Below, in pieces: positions 43,905-52,493 of a stretch of 64,000 nt of DNA (positions are counted from its first letter, which is position 1; each line of letters begins with the position of its first letter). This DNA is from Bradyrhizobium sp. CCBAU 53351 (GTDB lineage Bacteria > Pseudomonadota > Alphaproteobacteria > Rhizobiales > Xanthobacteraceae), in the NCBI RefSeq assembly GCF_015291745.1, contig NZ_CP030059.1, positions 5,359,501-5,423,500 on the forward strand. Reading direction: 5' to 3'. The notes beneath the pieces are model-generated. The model had not been told where the DNA came from. It searched no databases and saw only the letters and a program-made list of their open reading frames with translations. Made by a program: the position numbers and the translations under genes.

Positions 43905-44888
43905 CTACTCCAGCGGAGCGACGATCGTCGGATGCTTGAACTGCGCGACATCCAATTTCGGCAGCATTCCGGTCTCCGCGTAGATATCCAGCATCTTCTG
44001 GATCGCTGGGAAATTCGGCGCCGCGCCTGGATCACGCCCGAAATCGTTGTCCTTGAGCAGGTACGTCTCGAGCACGGGAATAGGCGCCTTCAGCACTTCA
44101 TTGACGACCTTGAGGGTCTCTTCGCGGTTCGCCAGTGCCTTCTTCATGCCCGAGGTGATATCGCGGACATAGGCCTTGACCACCTCAGGGTTCTTGTCGA
44201 CGAAATCGGCGCGGCAGGCTTCCAGGATGTGCACGATGTTCGGCATGGCCTCCGACAGTGAGAACAGCTTCCTCGTGCCGCCCTTCGCTTCCGCGCGTGC
44301 GGCAAACGGCTGATTCATGTTGACCGCATCGACGCGGCCCTGTCGCAGCGCATCTTCGGAGACCGCGAAACCGACCTCGACCAGCTTGATGTCCTTGGCG
44401 GGATCGACGCCATTCCGCTTCAGGAGCAGATTGAACGGACCTTGCGTGCCGCCGCCGATCACGGAAATGCCGACCGTCTTGCCCTTGAGGTCGGCGATTG
44501 TCTTGATGGGCGAGTCATCCTTGACGGCCCAATAGACCGAGAAACCACCGGGCTTCTCGAACACGTGCTGCGCGACGATGTAGGCTTTGAGATTGCCGCC
44601 CACCACACCGTTGGACAGCGACAGTGGCGCCTGCGTCGCGCAGTCCAGCGCGCCGGCGGCCAGAGCCTGCGTCATCGGCGCGGTGCCCTGGAATTGGGTC
44701 CATTCGATGTTGTAGGCCTTGCCGAGATTGGGAAATTCGGCCGGGCGGCGCATCATCCAGTACTTGGATTCCTCGGCCGGAATCGTCCAGCCGACGCGGA
44801 TCGTCTGCTGCGCCCATAATGGGCTTACCCCCGCACTCACGGCGGCCGCTGTCCCCAAAGCCAGGATCCACTTCGAAACGGTTCGCAT
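43905..44888 (-). CDS. ABC transporter substrate-binding protein (NMT1/SsuA-like)
   Basis: A 327-residue binding protein from the ATG at 44888 with a signal peptide ([23 protein letters not shown]). The mature protein has the NMT1/THI5-SsuA pattern: [50 protein letters not shown] and [11 protein letters not shown]. It is the first gene of the importer operon. An inverted repeat lies 56 bases upstream. Ligands of the family include sulfonates, nitrate, pyrimidines and aromatics, so the substrate stays open. Confidence 0.9.
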   Translation of the reverse strand: MRTVSKWILALGTAAAVSAGVSPLWAQQTIRVGWTIPAEESKYWMMRRPAEFPNLGKAYNIEWTQFQGTAPMTQALAAGALDCATQAPLSLSNGVVGGNLKAYIVAQHVFEKPGGFSVYWAVKDDSPIKTIADLKGKTVGISVIGGGTQGPFNLLLKRNGVDPAKDIKLVEVGFAVSEDALRQGRVDAVNMNQPFAARAEAKGGTRKLFSLSEAMPNIVHILEACRADFVDKNPEVVKAYVRDITSGMKKALANREETLKVVNEVLKAPIPVLETYLLKDNDFGRDPGAAPNFPAIQKMLDIYAETGMLPKLDVAQFKHPTIVAPLE

Positions 44889-44943
44889 CGTGCCCACTCC
44901 GCTGCTCCGGCGCCGACGGGCGCCACCCAACCCGATCGCCTCA

Positions 44944-44965
44944 AATGTTTCATGGTTCAAACATT
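44944..44965. promoter_or_regulatory. Inverted repeat operator candidate, importer/dehydrogenase divergent promoter
   Basis: AATGTTT and AAACATT are perfect 7-base arms separated by CATGGTTC. The site lies 56 bases before the binding-protein start and 90 bases before the divergent dehydrogenase start. No regulator gene is encoded within the cluster. Confidence 0.5.
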
Positions 44966-45054
44966 CAGGCAAGCCATGCGAACCAAGCGGTTTTGCCGTC
45001 CGATGCGCCATGTATGGTAAGGCGGCGTCGCACTGCGACAGAGGGAGGCAACCT

Positions 45055-45963
45055 ATGGCTGATGCGAGCAAGGCAAACCCGCAAGGCGCCGAGAGACTCG
45101 GCTATCTCGGCCTGGGGCTGATGGGAACGCCGATGGCCCGGCGCCTGCTCGGGGCCGGTTATCAGGTGACCGTCTGGAACCGCTCGGAGGGCAAGGTGGC
45201 GCCGCTCCTCGAAGCCGACGCCAAGCGCGCAGTCACACCTCGCGATCTCCTGGTGAACTCCGATATCGTCTTCATGTGCGTGACGGACGCAGCCGCGGTT
45301 GAGGAGGTGATCTTCGGACCGGAAGGGCTGGCAGCGGCGCCCGGCGCCGGCAAGCTCGTCGTTGACTTTTCATCGATACACCCCGACGCGGCACGCGATC
45401 TCGCCAAGCGCCTGAAAGACGCCAATGGCGCCGGCTGGATCGATGCACCGGTGTCCGGCGGGACGAAGGGTGCCGAGGAAGGCTCGCTTGCGATCATGGC
45501 CGGCGGACAGGCGGACGATATCGAGCGGGTACGCCCTTATGTGCTCGCCATGGCGCGCAGGCTCACCCACATGGGCCCGACCGGCGCCGGCCAGACCACC
45601 AAGCTGTGCAATCAGGTGATCGTTGGTTGCGCGATGGCCGTGCTGGCGGAGGCCACGCGCTTCGCCGTCAACGCCGGGATTGATGCCAATCGCCTGCCCG
45701 AAGCGCTTGCCGGCGGCTTTGCGGACTCCATTCCGCTGCAGCTCTTCGTGCCGCGGATGGTTCAAGGCATTCACTCGCCACCGCTGGGGCACATTGCCAC
45801 GATGCTCAAGGATCTCGATACGGTCGCCGACGTGGCACAGGCGACGTCGACGCCGGTGCCGATGGCTTCGCTTGCGGGACAGCTTTTCCGGCTGGCCAAG
45901 GCCGCGCGCGGCGCGGAAGCGGACGCGCTGGAGATTTACAAGCTTTCAGGAACAGACCGCTAA
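45055..45963 (+). CDS. NAD(P)-dependent beta-hydroxyacid dehydrogenase (3-hydroxyisobutyrate dehydrogenase family)
   Basis: A 302-residue enzyme from the ATG at 45055, fixed by GGGAGG upstream. It has GYLGLGLMGTPMARRL (Rossmann), the substrate-binding signature DAPVSGGTKGAEEGSLAIMAGG, and TTKLCNQVIVG with the catalytic Lys. It oxidises or reduces a beta-hydroxy acid such as tartronate semialdehyde or hydroxyisobutyrate. It is divergent from the importer operon and shares the promoter region, so it is probably part of the same catabolic system. Confidence 0.9.
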   Translation: MADASKANPQGAERLGYLGLGLMGTPMARRLLGAGYQVTVWNRSEGKVAPLLEADAKRAVTPRDLLVNSDIVFMCVTDAAAVEEVIFGPEGLAAAPGAGKLVVDFSSIHPDAARDLAKRLKDANGAGWIDAPVSGGTKGAEEGSLAIMAGGQADDIERVRPYVLAMARRLTHMGPTGAGQTTKLCNQVIVGCAMAVLAEATRFAVNAGIDANRLPEALAGGFADSIPLQLFVPRMVQGIHSPPLGHIATMLKDLDTVADVAQATSTPVPMASLAGQLFRLAKAARGAEADALEIYKLSGTDR

Positions 45964-45988
45964 GCAGTCGAGCGCGACCCGACGCACG

Positions 45989-46552
45989 CTAGGGTAACTT
46001 CTTGCGCTCGTCGTCCGCGAGAAATCTTCCGAACGCCCCCCGCGCGAAGAGCAGCGGCTCCGTCGTGTTATAGGTATAGGCCTCGACCGCACCGAGAAAG
46101 ATCACGTGGTCGCCGCCATAATAGCGGTTCACGGAGCGGCATTGAAAGTTGGCGACGCTCTCGGCAAGCACCGGCGCGTTGCCGAGCCCCGGCGTCCAGT
46201 CTACACCGGTAAACTTGTCGTCCGAGGATTTGGCGAACTTGCTCGCGAGAGCCTGCTGCGAAGCGCCAAGCACGTTGACGGTGAAATGGCTGGCGTTCTG
46301 AAAAATGGTGAGGCTCGATGAATAGACGACGAGGCTCCACAGCACCAGCGGAGGATTGAGCGAAACGGAAGCGAACGAATTGCAGGTCAGGCCGTAGGGC
46401 TTGCCGTCGGGCGCCGCGGCGGTGATGATCGTTACGCCCGTTGCATAGGTTCCCAGCGCGTTGCGAAAGTCGCGCGGATCGATCGACGAGCTGTCGCTCG
46501 CGAACTCATTGGCGGGATCGGGGCTGGCCGGCTGCCTCGGCAGATCATTCAT
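45989..46552 (-). CDS. Flavin reductase family protein
   Basis: A 187-residue flavin reductase-like protein: LGTYATGVTIITAAAPDGKPYGLTCNSFASVSLNPPLVLWSL is the FMN-binding signature of the HpaC/RutF group (quoted span is interrupted here only by normal variation), and GGDHVIFLGAVEAY is the usual second motif. It supplies reduced flavin to a partner monooxygenase. It follows the acyl-CoA-dehydrogenase-fold monooxygenase gene by 9 bases, the standard arrangement of two-component systems. Confidence 0.9.
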   Translation of the reverse strand: MNDLPRQPASPDPANEFASDSSSIDPRDFRNALGTYATGVTIITAAAPDGKPYGLTCNSFASVSLNPPLVLWSLVVYSSSLTIFQNASHFTVNVLGASQQALASKFAKSSDDKFTGVDWTPGLGNAPVLAESVANFQCRSVNRYYGGDHVIFLGAVEAYTYNTTEPLLFARGAFGRFLADDERKKLP

Positions 46553-46561
46553 CAGCCGGCC

Positions 46562-47791
46562 TCACAGCGTGAGATTCTCGGACGGCAGGCCCAGCGCCAC
46601 GCGTCCATAATTGGTCCCGGCCGCATCGAAATTGAAGGCGAGATGCGAGTTGATCGCGTGAGCATCGCGGAATTGCCGCTGCAACACGCCGGTCGTGAAC
46701 AGGCCGCGCGCGCCACTCGCGGCAAACAGCATCGAGACCGCGTCCGTACACAAGTTCACTGAAAAAGATCCGTCACGTCGATATCGGGTCTTGGTCGCCA
46801 TGTCGGGCGTGTGCCCGCGCCGCGCGTCCTCCATAGCATCGAGGCACGCCGACCGCATGATCAGGCGCGCGGCGTCGATCTTCGCCGAGGCCTCCGCGAT
46901 CTTGATCTGGGTGCTCTGAAAGTCACTCAATTTGGCACGGTTGTAGGTTGAAATACGATGACGTGCGACTTCGGTATAATCGTCGAGGCATGCCTGCGCG
47001 TTTCCCAGTGCGACACCGGAGAGGACGTACGGGAACAGCGAGAAGACAGGGAGCGCATAGAGCGGATTTGGATTGATCTTGCTTCCCGGTGTCGGGCCAC
47101 CGGCGAGATCGCCGACAGCGACCGTCATATGGTCCGCCACAAATGCGTCCCTTACCTCCACGTCGCAAGATCCGGTCCCCCGCAGTCCCGCGACATTCCA
47201 GGTGTCCAACACGGTGTAGTCGCCTTTGGGCAACAGGAAGATGCGATACTCGATGCCATCCGCCTCGTCGTCAGAGTAGACCACGCTCGCAAGCATGTTC
47301 CATTCACACGAGGCAACGCCGGAGGAGAAGGGCCAGCTGCCGCGCAGCTGGTATCCGCCCTCGACTTTCGTCGCGCGTCCGGCGGGAAAAATGAACGAGG
47401 ATGCGATCAGCACGTCCGGATCACGGCTCCAGACCAGCTCCTGCGCCTTCTGCTCGAACATGCCGAGCATCCAGTGATGGCTCGCCAGATTTGCGAGATT
47501 CCAGGCGACCGACGCATCCGCTTGTCCGAGCAACTCGGCACAGTCGACGAGTGCGACATAATCGAGCTCGGCCCCCCCGATCCGTGCAGGTTGGAGCATT
47601 CGAAACAATCCGGCATCGTGGAGATCACGTTCGGTCTCCGGCGGGAGGTGCCGCAGCTCCTCCGTCCGCGCAGCCCGCTCGCGTAGTCGCGGCACGAGAG
47701 CCCGAGCCTTCGCAATCATGTCCTCATGGGCGCGTTCGCCGGCTTCCGCCCCGGTGGGCTGACCCATGCTCGGCTTTCGACCAGGCGCCAT
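46562..47791 (-). CDS. Acyl-CoA dehydrogenase-fold flavin monooxygenase (HsaA/HpaB-like, oxygenase component)
   Basis: A 409-residue protein of the acyl-CoA dehydrogenase fold. Features include PPETERDLHDAGLFRMLQPARIGG, SDVAWN-like ASVAWNLANLASHHWMLG, VEGGYQLRGSWPFSSGVASC and LRGTGSCDVEVRDAFV. The GTGSCDV stretch and lack of a CoA-dehydrogenase-type C-terminus fit group D oxygenases such as HsaA. It would hydroxylate an aromatic or heterocyclic substrate with reduced flavin from the adjacent reductase. ATG 47767 is an alternative start. Confidence 0.82.
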   Translation of the reverse strand: MAPGRKPSMGQPTGAEAGERAHEDMIAKARALVPRLRERAARTEELRHLPPETERDLHDAGLFRMLQPARIGGAELDYVALVDCAELLGQADASVAWNLANLASHHWMLGMFEQKAQELVWSRDPDVLIASSFIFPAGRATKVEGGYQLRGSWPFSSGVASCEWNMLASVVYSDDEADGIEYRIFLLPKGDYTVLDTWNVAGLRGTGSCDVEVRDAFVADHMTVAVGDLAGGPTPGSKINPNPLYALPVFSLFPYVLSGVALGNAQACLDDYTEVARHRISTYNRAKLSDFQSTQIKIAEASAKIDAARLIMRSACLDAMEDARRGHTPDMATKTRYRRDGSFSVNLCTDAVSMLFAASGARGLFTTGVLQRQFRDAHAINSHLAFNFDAAGTNYGRVALGLPSENLTL

Positions 47792-47908
47792 TCGTGTCCC
47801 TCACTTTACGTATTTATGCGGCCACCCCTTCGTCAAATCAAGCCAATGCGGCCAGGCATCGGTCCGCAAGCCGCGGAGCTTCGTGCTATAGGGACTAACC
47901 GCGCGGGC

Positions 47909-49174
47909 CTAGCCCGTCGAAGGCTTGCTCGCGCCAAAGACTGCCTTCCGCGTGAATTCCGTGATCCGACGCTCGTCATAACCGAGAATATTACGCAAGA
48001 CGTCCTCGGTATGCTCGCCCAGCAGCGGGGCCGCGACGGGATCGACTGCACCGGTCAGGCTCATGGTGATCGGCGGCTCGATGTTGGGCACCCATTCCGC
48101 CGTCGGATGCGCAATCCGGTTCAAGCGCTGGCGCTCGCGAGCCTCGGGGGCGTTGAACCCCTCTTCGACCGTCCGGAGATAGCCGACCGGAATATTGGCC
48201 TGCTTCATCTTCGCCATCCAGTTCTCGAGAGTATCGCTGGCAAAGACCTCCGCGATGGCCGCGCGCAACAGCTCCTTGTTCTCGGACCGGGCCTTGCGCG
48301 TTGCAAACTGCGGCTCGGAGATGAGATCTGGACGGTTGAACACCTCGACCACGAGCCGGCGATAGAGCCTGTCGTTGGCGCAAGCCATGTAGAGTGGCCC
48401 GTCAGAGGCTTCATAAACGCCGACGGTCGGAGACCCACTCGGCGAATTGCCGAACCGGCCGGGGTTTTCGCCGTTGATGAGATAGGCCATACCGTAGAAG
48501 CCAGTCATCCCCATTGCGATATCGAATAGAGCGACTTCGACATGTTGCCCGCGGCCGAGCCGGTCCCGCGCGAGCAGCGCCAACAGGATGGCGTTACAGG
48601 CAGACATTCCCGTCGCCATGTCCACGATGGGCGGGCCGGTTCGAACCGCCGGGCCGTCGGCAAATCCGTTGAGCGACATGAAGCCGCTCTCCGCCTGCGT
48701 GATGGGATCGAATCCAGGGCGCGAGGCAAACGGTCCAGAGCGCCCGTAGGCGGAGATCGAGCAATAGACCAGCCTTGGATTGAGTGATGCGACGGCCCCA
48801 TAGTCGAGCCCGAACTTCTTCATGACCCCGCTTGAGAAATTCTCGACGACCACGTCCGCCTTGCGGATCAGATCCAACGCGATCTCGCGGGCTTCCGGCA
48901 CGGAAAGGTCGAGCGCGATGCCGCGCTTGTTGCGGTTCAGGCTGAGATAGGCGGCGCTCTCCCCGCCGATCTCGGCGTGCTCATAGGCGCGCGTGTCGTC
49001 GCCGCCGTCGGGATTCTCGATCTTGATGACATGCGCGCCAAAATCGGCGAGCGTCTGCGTGCAGGCCGGCCCGGCAACGACACGGGTGAAATCGACGACC
49101 AGGAGACCATCGAGCGCAGTCGGCCCTCCCATCCCTCGCGAAGAACGTTCCGGCAATTGAGGCTTGGTGGGCAT
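47909..49174 (-). CDS. CaiB/BaiF family CoA-transferase
   Basis: A 421-residue class III CoA-transferase. It has the N-terminal LDGLLVVDFTRVVAGPACTQTLADFGAHVIKIE, the RNKRGIALDL signature, and the catalytic Asp in PPIVDMATGMSACNAIL. These enzymes move CoA between carboxylic acids. AAGGAG precedes the ATG. It is first in an operon with the monooxygenase and flavin reductase, so the CoA ester of an acid may be the hydroxylation substrate or a later intermediate (inference). Confidence 0.9.
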   Translation of the reverse strand: MPTKPQLPERSSRGMGGPTALDGLLVVDFTRVVAGPACTQTLADFGAHVIKIENPDGGDDTRAYEHAEIGGESAAYLSLNRNKRGIALDLSVPEAREIALDLIRKADVVVENFSSGVMKKFGLDYGAVASLNPRLVYCSISAYGRSGPFASRPGFDPITQAESGFMSLNGFADGPAVRTGPPIVDMATGMSACNAILLALLARDRLGRGQHVEVALFDIAMGMTGFYGMAYLINGENPGRFGNSPSGSPTVGVYEASDGPLYMACANDRLYRRLVVEVFNRPDLISEPQFATRKARSENKELLRAAIAEVFASDTLENWMAKMKQANIPVGYLRTVEEGFNAPEARERQRLNRIAHPTAEWVPNIEPPITMSLTGAVDPVAAPLLGEHTEDVLRNILGYDERRITEFTRKAVFGASKPSTG

Positions 49175-49285
49175 CGATCGCGCTCCTTACATCGGCTTAT
49201 TGCCGCCGAATTTCCTGTAAGAGCAAACTTAAAGCCCGGCGCCGCCGACTTCGCAAGTGCCTCGCTCCCTTCATCCGAACGCAAA

Positions 49286-49319
49286 AACGGCCCGGCAGCG
49301 GTCAAGCTGCCGGGCCGTT
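49286..49319 (-). terminator. Rho-independent terminator after the GNAT gene
   Basis: A perfect 14-bp stem (AACGGCCCGGCAGC with its complement) closes a GGTCAA-type loop. On the minus strand it ends in a short T run (GTTTTTGC), so it terminates the GNAT transcript before the CoA-transferase promoter. Confidence 0.8.
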
Positions 49320-49414
49320 AGACATTTTCGAGCGTACGAAGGCTTGGCGTGTTTCGCAGCCATTCCGGTTCGAGAGAGCCGCGTTCCGCATGACGGGAAA
49401 CCCGGTCCAATCGT

Positions 49415-49843
49415 TCAGCGCAGCCACTTTCGCCAATAAAGCGTATGCGACCAGGCCCAGGGCGCCTCGGGCTCGTAAAGCCGATACCCTGCGTGCATGA
49501 AATTGTTGGCAGACACCGGATTGTCCGTCGTATCGGAGACGATGCTGTCCCATCCAAGGCGTCGCGCTCGCACTTCGATCGCCCGCATCAGCCTGAGTTG
49601 GAGTCCCCGTCCCCAGTGCCGCTGCAAGACTCCGACCCGGCAGAAATACCCGCTATTGCGCGCATGCGTGGACGGTACGACGCCAGCGAAGGCGACTGCA
49701 TCATCATCGTGGTAGGCGATCCACCACGCCCCCGAGTCGAACTGCGGCATGACGGCCCCATCGAAGAATGTCAGCCGGTGCAAATCGCCGAGGGTTTCGG
49801 CAGTCTCGTCATCGTCCGCGTCGACGATCCGAATTCTGTACAT
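49415..49843 (-). CDS. GNAT family N-acetyltransferase
   Basis: A 142-residue single GNAT domain: WWIAYHDDDAVAFAGVVPS (beta strands 2-4), the acetyl-CoA-binding region VLQRHWGRGLQLRLMRAIE, and SDTTDNPVSANNFMHAGYRLY typical of motif B. The target is unknown. It stands alone, with a terminator downstream, at the border between the catabolic clusters and the phage-like region. Confidence 0.85.
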   Translation of the reverse strand: MYRIRIVDADDDETAETLGDLHRLTFFDGAVMPQFDSGAWWIAYHDDDAVAFAGVVPSTHARNSGYFCRVGVLQRHWGRGLQLRLMRAIEVRARRLGWDSIVSDTTDNPVSANNFMHAGYRLYEPEAPWAWSHTLYWRKWLR

Positions 49844-49907
49844 GGGGATAGCCTATTGGCAGGGGCCATTGCGGGTGCGCGACCTGCGACTCCATGGCGA
49901 TCAAGGC

Positions 49908-50207
49908 TCACTTGCCCAGCACGACTTTGACGCCGAGCCAGACAGCCCCCATCAAACCGGTGGCGATGACCGTGATCACAGCCTTGAAAGTGTAACTCTG
50001 CGCCTGTTCAACGCTCTTTCGCCAGCGCCGCAGGTGCTGGAAATCGGCTCTGAGTTCTTTCCGGTCATCGTCTTCGATCCCGAATGAGGCCAGGACTGAT
50101 GCCACCGCCTTCAATACGATCGCGTCGACACTCTCCTGCTGAACCTTTTGCTGCTCGGCCAGTGTCTGCGCGACAATCACCCGAATCTCTTCGTCCAGAA
50201 TCTTCAC
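49908..50207 (-). CDS. Small phage-associated protein with C-terminal membrane helix
   Basis: A 99-residue protein: a charged helical N-terminal region (DEEIRVIVAQTLAEQQKVQQE, then FGIEDDDRKELRADFQHLRRW) and one hydrophobic C-terminal helix (TFKAVITVIATGLMGAVWLGV). The GTG start at 50207 overlaps the TGA of the terminase fragment as GTGA, so the two are translationally coupled. The coiled region plus a single helix would fit a holin-like or membrane-tether protein of a phage cassette; I do not recognise a named family. Confidence 0.6.
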   Translation of the reverse strand: MKILDEEIRVIVAQTLAEQQKVQQESVDAIVLKAVASVLASFGIEDDDRKELRADFQHLRRWRKSVEQAQSYTFKAVITVIATGLMGAVWLGVKVVLGK

Positions 50208-50587
50208 CGCTTGATGATCCTCGCGACATTCTCGAAGCCGCGCTTGGCGAAGTAGAAGGAGACGACCAGATTGGCCTGAAGTCCGCGGAAGATGATGAGC
50301 CCGTCGCCGGGCGTCTCGATCTTGTCGCTGAACAGCTTGAAGCCGTGGCCGAGCCTCAGGCTCGCGATCTTGCCCTCGATCAGACGCTTGGACGATTGAG
50401 CCAGCGTGCGCTGTGCCTCGCGAATGCAGACCGCGAGCGTGCCGCGCTCGGCCTGGCAGGTCTCGACCAGGAGTTCGCCGAAGAAATGCGATTTCCCCGA
50501 GCCGCGTCCGCCATAAACGCCCTTGTAGCGCGCAGGTTTCAGCAGCGGCTCGAAGATCTTCGCCGTTGGAATTTTCAGGATGGACAA
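50204..50587 (-). pseudogene. Phage terminase large subunit, N-terminal fragment
   Basis: A 127-residue frame that matches the N-terminal ATPase region of PBSX-type terminase large subunits: FEPLLKPARYKGVYGGRGSGKSHFFGELLVE holds the Walker A GGRGSGKS (motif split for length), then TLAVCIREAQRTLAQSSKRLIEG and LIIFRGLQ. Complete enzymes are several hundred residues, so Walker B and the nuclease domain are missing. It starts with TTG at 50587. A second short copy of its N-terminal coding sequence lies at 51309-51360. Confidence 0.75.
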
Positions 50588-50605
50588 TGGCTACGCTCGC
50601 TCGCC

Positions 50606-51244
50606 CTAGGGCAGGCCGGTGCGCCTGCGCCACATCGCGGACCAGTCTTCGCGGTCGGGGGTTTCAGATTGTCCTTGCCGGGTTTGGCTCAGGTCAGGAG
50701 AGATCGGGTTTTCAGAGAATGGCGGCCAAAGCCCGAAGAGCCCTCCGAGCTGTTTCTGCGCGGCTGGTGGGAGCGTGGATGCGGGGCCGACGTTCGAAAT
50801 CTTCGGCGGCTTTGTGTCGAACCCGGATCGGTTCGGGGTTGCTGCAGGCATTCTCGTCAAGACCCGCACATCTTCGGGGCGGGTCCCCGGCACCATATGC
50901 GCGTTTTGCAGATAACGCTGATACTCCGGGATGTAAGCCGGCGCAGGAATTGGATCGAACGGTCCCAGCGCATCAGCAAACGCGCCAGGGTCAAGAACAT
51001 TGCCTGCGGGATCCTTGATTTGATAATGGACGTGGTGCTGCCCCCGATTGCCCTTCTTATCAAAAAGACCGGTGTTACCCATCGCGCCAATCACCTGACC
51101 CGCCGCAACTACATCGCCCACCTTAACGTGCCGCGCGTTGGTATGGAGTATCTGGTGCCGCAAGCCGCTATTGTCCCTGATCGAGATCGCCCCCCACTGA
51201 TCGTCACCGGCGCGCTCAACGACACCATTCACGGGAGACCGCAA
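50606..51244 (-). CDS. M23-type metallopeptidase-like protein, N-terminally incomplete
   Basis: A 212-residue frame. Residues 1-80 match the core of M23 (LytM-type) peptidoglycan endopeptidases: SPVNGVVERAG, HTNARHVKVGDVVAAGQVIGAMGNTG and the His-x-His motif HHVHYQI (71-73). The upstream His-x3-Asp metal motif is absent; the frame stays open only to 51304 before a stop, so the domain is truncated or degenerate. A proline-rich tail follows, with FGLW at 170-173 and a Trp-rich end (EDWSAMW). In phage contexts such enzymes serve lysis or cell-wall entry. The start codon (TTG 51244) is uncertain. Confidence 0.6.
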   Translation of the reverse strand: MRSPVNGVVERAGDDQWGAISIRDNSGLRHQILHTNARHVKVGDVVAAGQVIGAMGNTGLFDKKGNRGQHHVHYQIKDPAGNVLDPGAFADALGPFDPIPAPAYIPEYQRYLQNAHMVPGTRPEDVRVLTRMPAATPNRSGFDTKPPKISNVGPASTLPPAAQKQLGGLFGLWPPFSENPISPDLSQTRQGQSETPDREDWSAMWRRRTGLP

Positions 51245-51308
51245 TTCCGGATGGTTCGTGTTCAGACGAGCCTTTTGACCTGAGGCTGCATTGTCGCAGC
51301 GACCTTAA

Positions 51309-51360
51309 CCCTTGTGGCGCGCAGGTTTCAGCAGCGGCTCGAGGAAACTTAGCTGTTGGA
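51309..51360 (-). repeat. Duplicated terminase 5' fragment
   Basis: These bases align with 50520-50570, including the shared GCGCGCAGGTTTCAGCAGCG block that encodes the terminase FEPLLKPARYKG region. The copy has no continuing frame and is a remnant. The rest of 51245-51700 shows no supported gene. Confidence 0.65.
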
Positions 51361-51700
51361 AGCACGCACACGATGGACGCGGCGGTTGCGAGATAATTGA
51401 TCGTAGGGATCGCCTCGAGCAATGACTCAGTGTCCATGACCGGCCTCCCCGGACTGATTGCTCCCGCGCTTGGCTGATGCAATCAACGGCCCTGCCGACG
51501 CCGATCTCTCATCTGTCAAATCGCCGGGATCGCGTCGCCGGCCGGGGTTGCAGTGACCGCGGCTCTCCTTCGTCCACATTGGCCCCTCCGCAAAGTCGGA
51601 CAGCCCAGCCTGAATCACGAACAATTCCGACGATTCAAGGTCGCGATTGTGCAGAATTCGATGAAAGACGCCATGACGACCTGGTGAGGTTCTGTCGTTC

Positions 51701-52033
51701 TCACCCTCGTTCTCCTCCGCCGGGTGCGTCGTCCGGGCGCACGATGATGCGCTCGACCCGGTGGATCGTTTCGACGGCGCCGTCTTCGCCGCCCTCGATC
51801 GGCTGGGCGGCCTTGCCCCAGCCGCGATCGAGGAGCGCGTTGGCCGCCGAGAGGCGCACGGCGGGCGTGGCGTCATCGCTGCGCATGATGCCGACGAGCA
51901 CCTTCAGCGCCGTCCTCGTGTGCCCCCGCGCCAGCGCGCGAATGTCGGCCGGCGTGCGCGCCCTGGACCTTGGCTTCGTCGCCGGTGGGGGAGACGGCTC
52001 GCCGGCGGGCCCGTGTTCGACGTCTTCGCTCAT
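51701..52033 (-). CDS. Phage-associated small protein, possible terminase small subunit
   Basis: A 110-residue protein from the ATG at 52033, with GGGAGA upstream. After a Pro/Ser-rich start it has RTPADIRALARGHTRTALKVLVGIM and TPAVRLSAANALLDRGWGKAAQP, a helical segment often seen in proteins encoded just upstream of terminases in rhizobial prophages. The location ahead of the terminase remnant supports a packaging role, but this is inference. Its ATG overlaps the stop of a 24-aa membrane peptide gene (ATGA). Confidence 0.6.
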   Translation of the reverse strand: MSEDVEHGPAGEPSPPPATKPRSRARTPADIRALARGHTRTALKVLVGIMRSDDATPAVRLSAANALLDRGWGKAAQPIEGGEDGAVETIHRVERIIVRPDDAPGGGERG

Positions 52034-52104
52034 GACACCATCTCCCACAGCACGATGGTAACGAGACCCGCGAGCGCGAGCGAGATCAGATAGGCAGTCA
52101 TCAT
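52030..52104 (-). CDS. Tiny membrane peptide (24 aa)
   Basis: ATG at 52104 (or the next codon) opens a 24-residue frame, essentially one hydrophobic helix (TAYLISLALAGLVTIVLW) with a short polar end. GGAGGG is directly upstream. The TGA stop overlaps the next ATG as ATGA. Strong coupling and hydrophobicity favour a real gene, possibly a small holin-like or leader peptide. Confidence 0.5.
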   Translation of the reverse strand: MMTAYLISLALAGLVTIVLWEMVS

Positions 52105-52356
52105 CCCTCCATGCGAAGAAAATGCGCGGCAGATCGCGCCAGGCGAAGCGCGATCGTTTCGGGCGCGAACCCTATCTCCGTGTCTTCCGGAGACCGCAGC
52201 GGCGCGGGCCATCGGCCCCTGCGCCACGGGCCGGCACGTTCGCGCGTGCACGGCCAGCAATGGTTCGGACGGCGGCGCGCCGATCGGCGCTCCATGAACA
52301 TGACGTCGAGTGCGTGGCCGGATGCGCGGCCACCGTCCGATTTCTGGAATCGAGAC

Positions 52357-52448
52357 GAAAAAACCCGCAGCGGATGATGTCCGCGCGGGTCAATCAAACT
52401 CGTCTCGATGATGTCATGATGCCGGTGTTTTGCCCGACGTGTCAAACG
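52357..52448 (+). repeat. Interspersed hairpin repeat, copy 1
   Basis: An ACCCGC...GCGGGT hairpin, a CTCGATGATG spacer, then the core TGTTTTGCCCGACG followed by TGTCAA. Three related copies lie at 53133, 54902 and 57898, all in the same orientation. Apart from this copy, 52105-52493 holds no supported gene. Confidence 0.8.
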
Positions 52449-52493
52449 AACTTACCGGCGCGGCCAAAGTTAGCCCGTCAGGAGGATCAGCCG

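Noticed and set aside
42158..44035. Longer N-terminus for the IlvD/Edd dehydratase starting at 44035
   Set aside because: The added 61 residues overlap the 3' end of the binding-protein gene and are Arg/Ser-rich noise; ATG 43852 gives the family N-terminus.
51216..51482. An 88-codon frame starting with a short hydrophobic peptide (LLEAIPTINYLATAASIVCV)
   Set aside because: It runs straight into the duplicated terminase fragment and then antisense-like sequence; only the first 25 residues look protein-like and there is no clear family.
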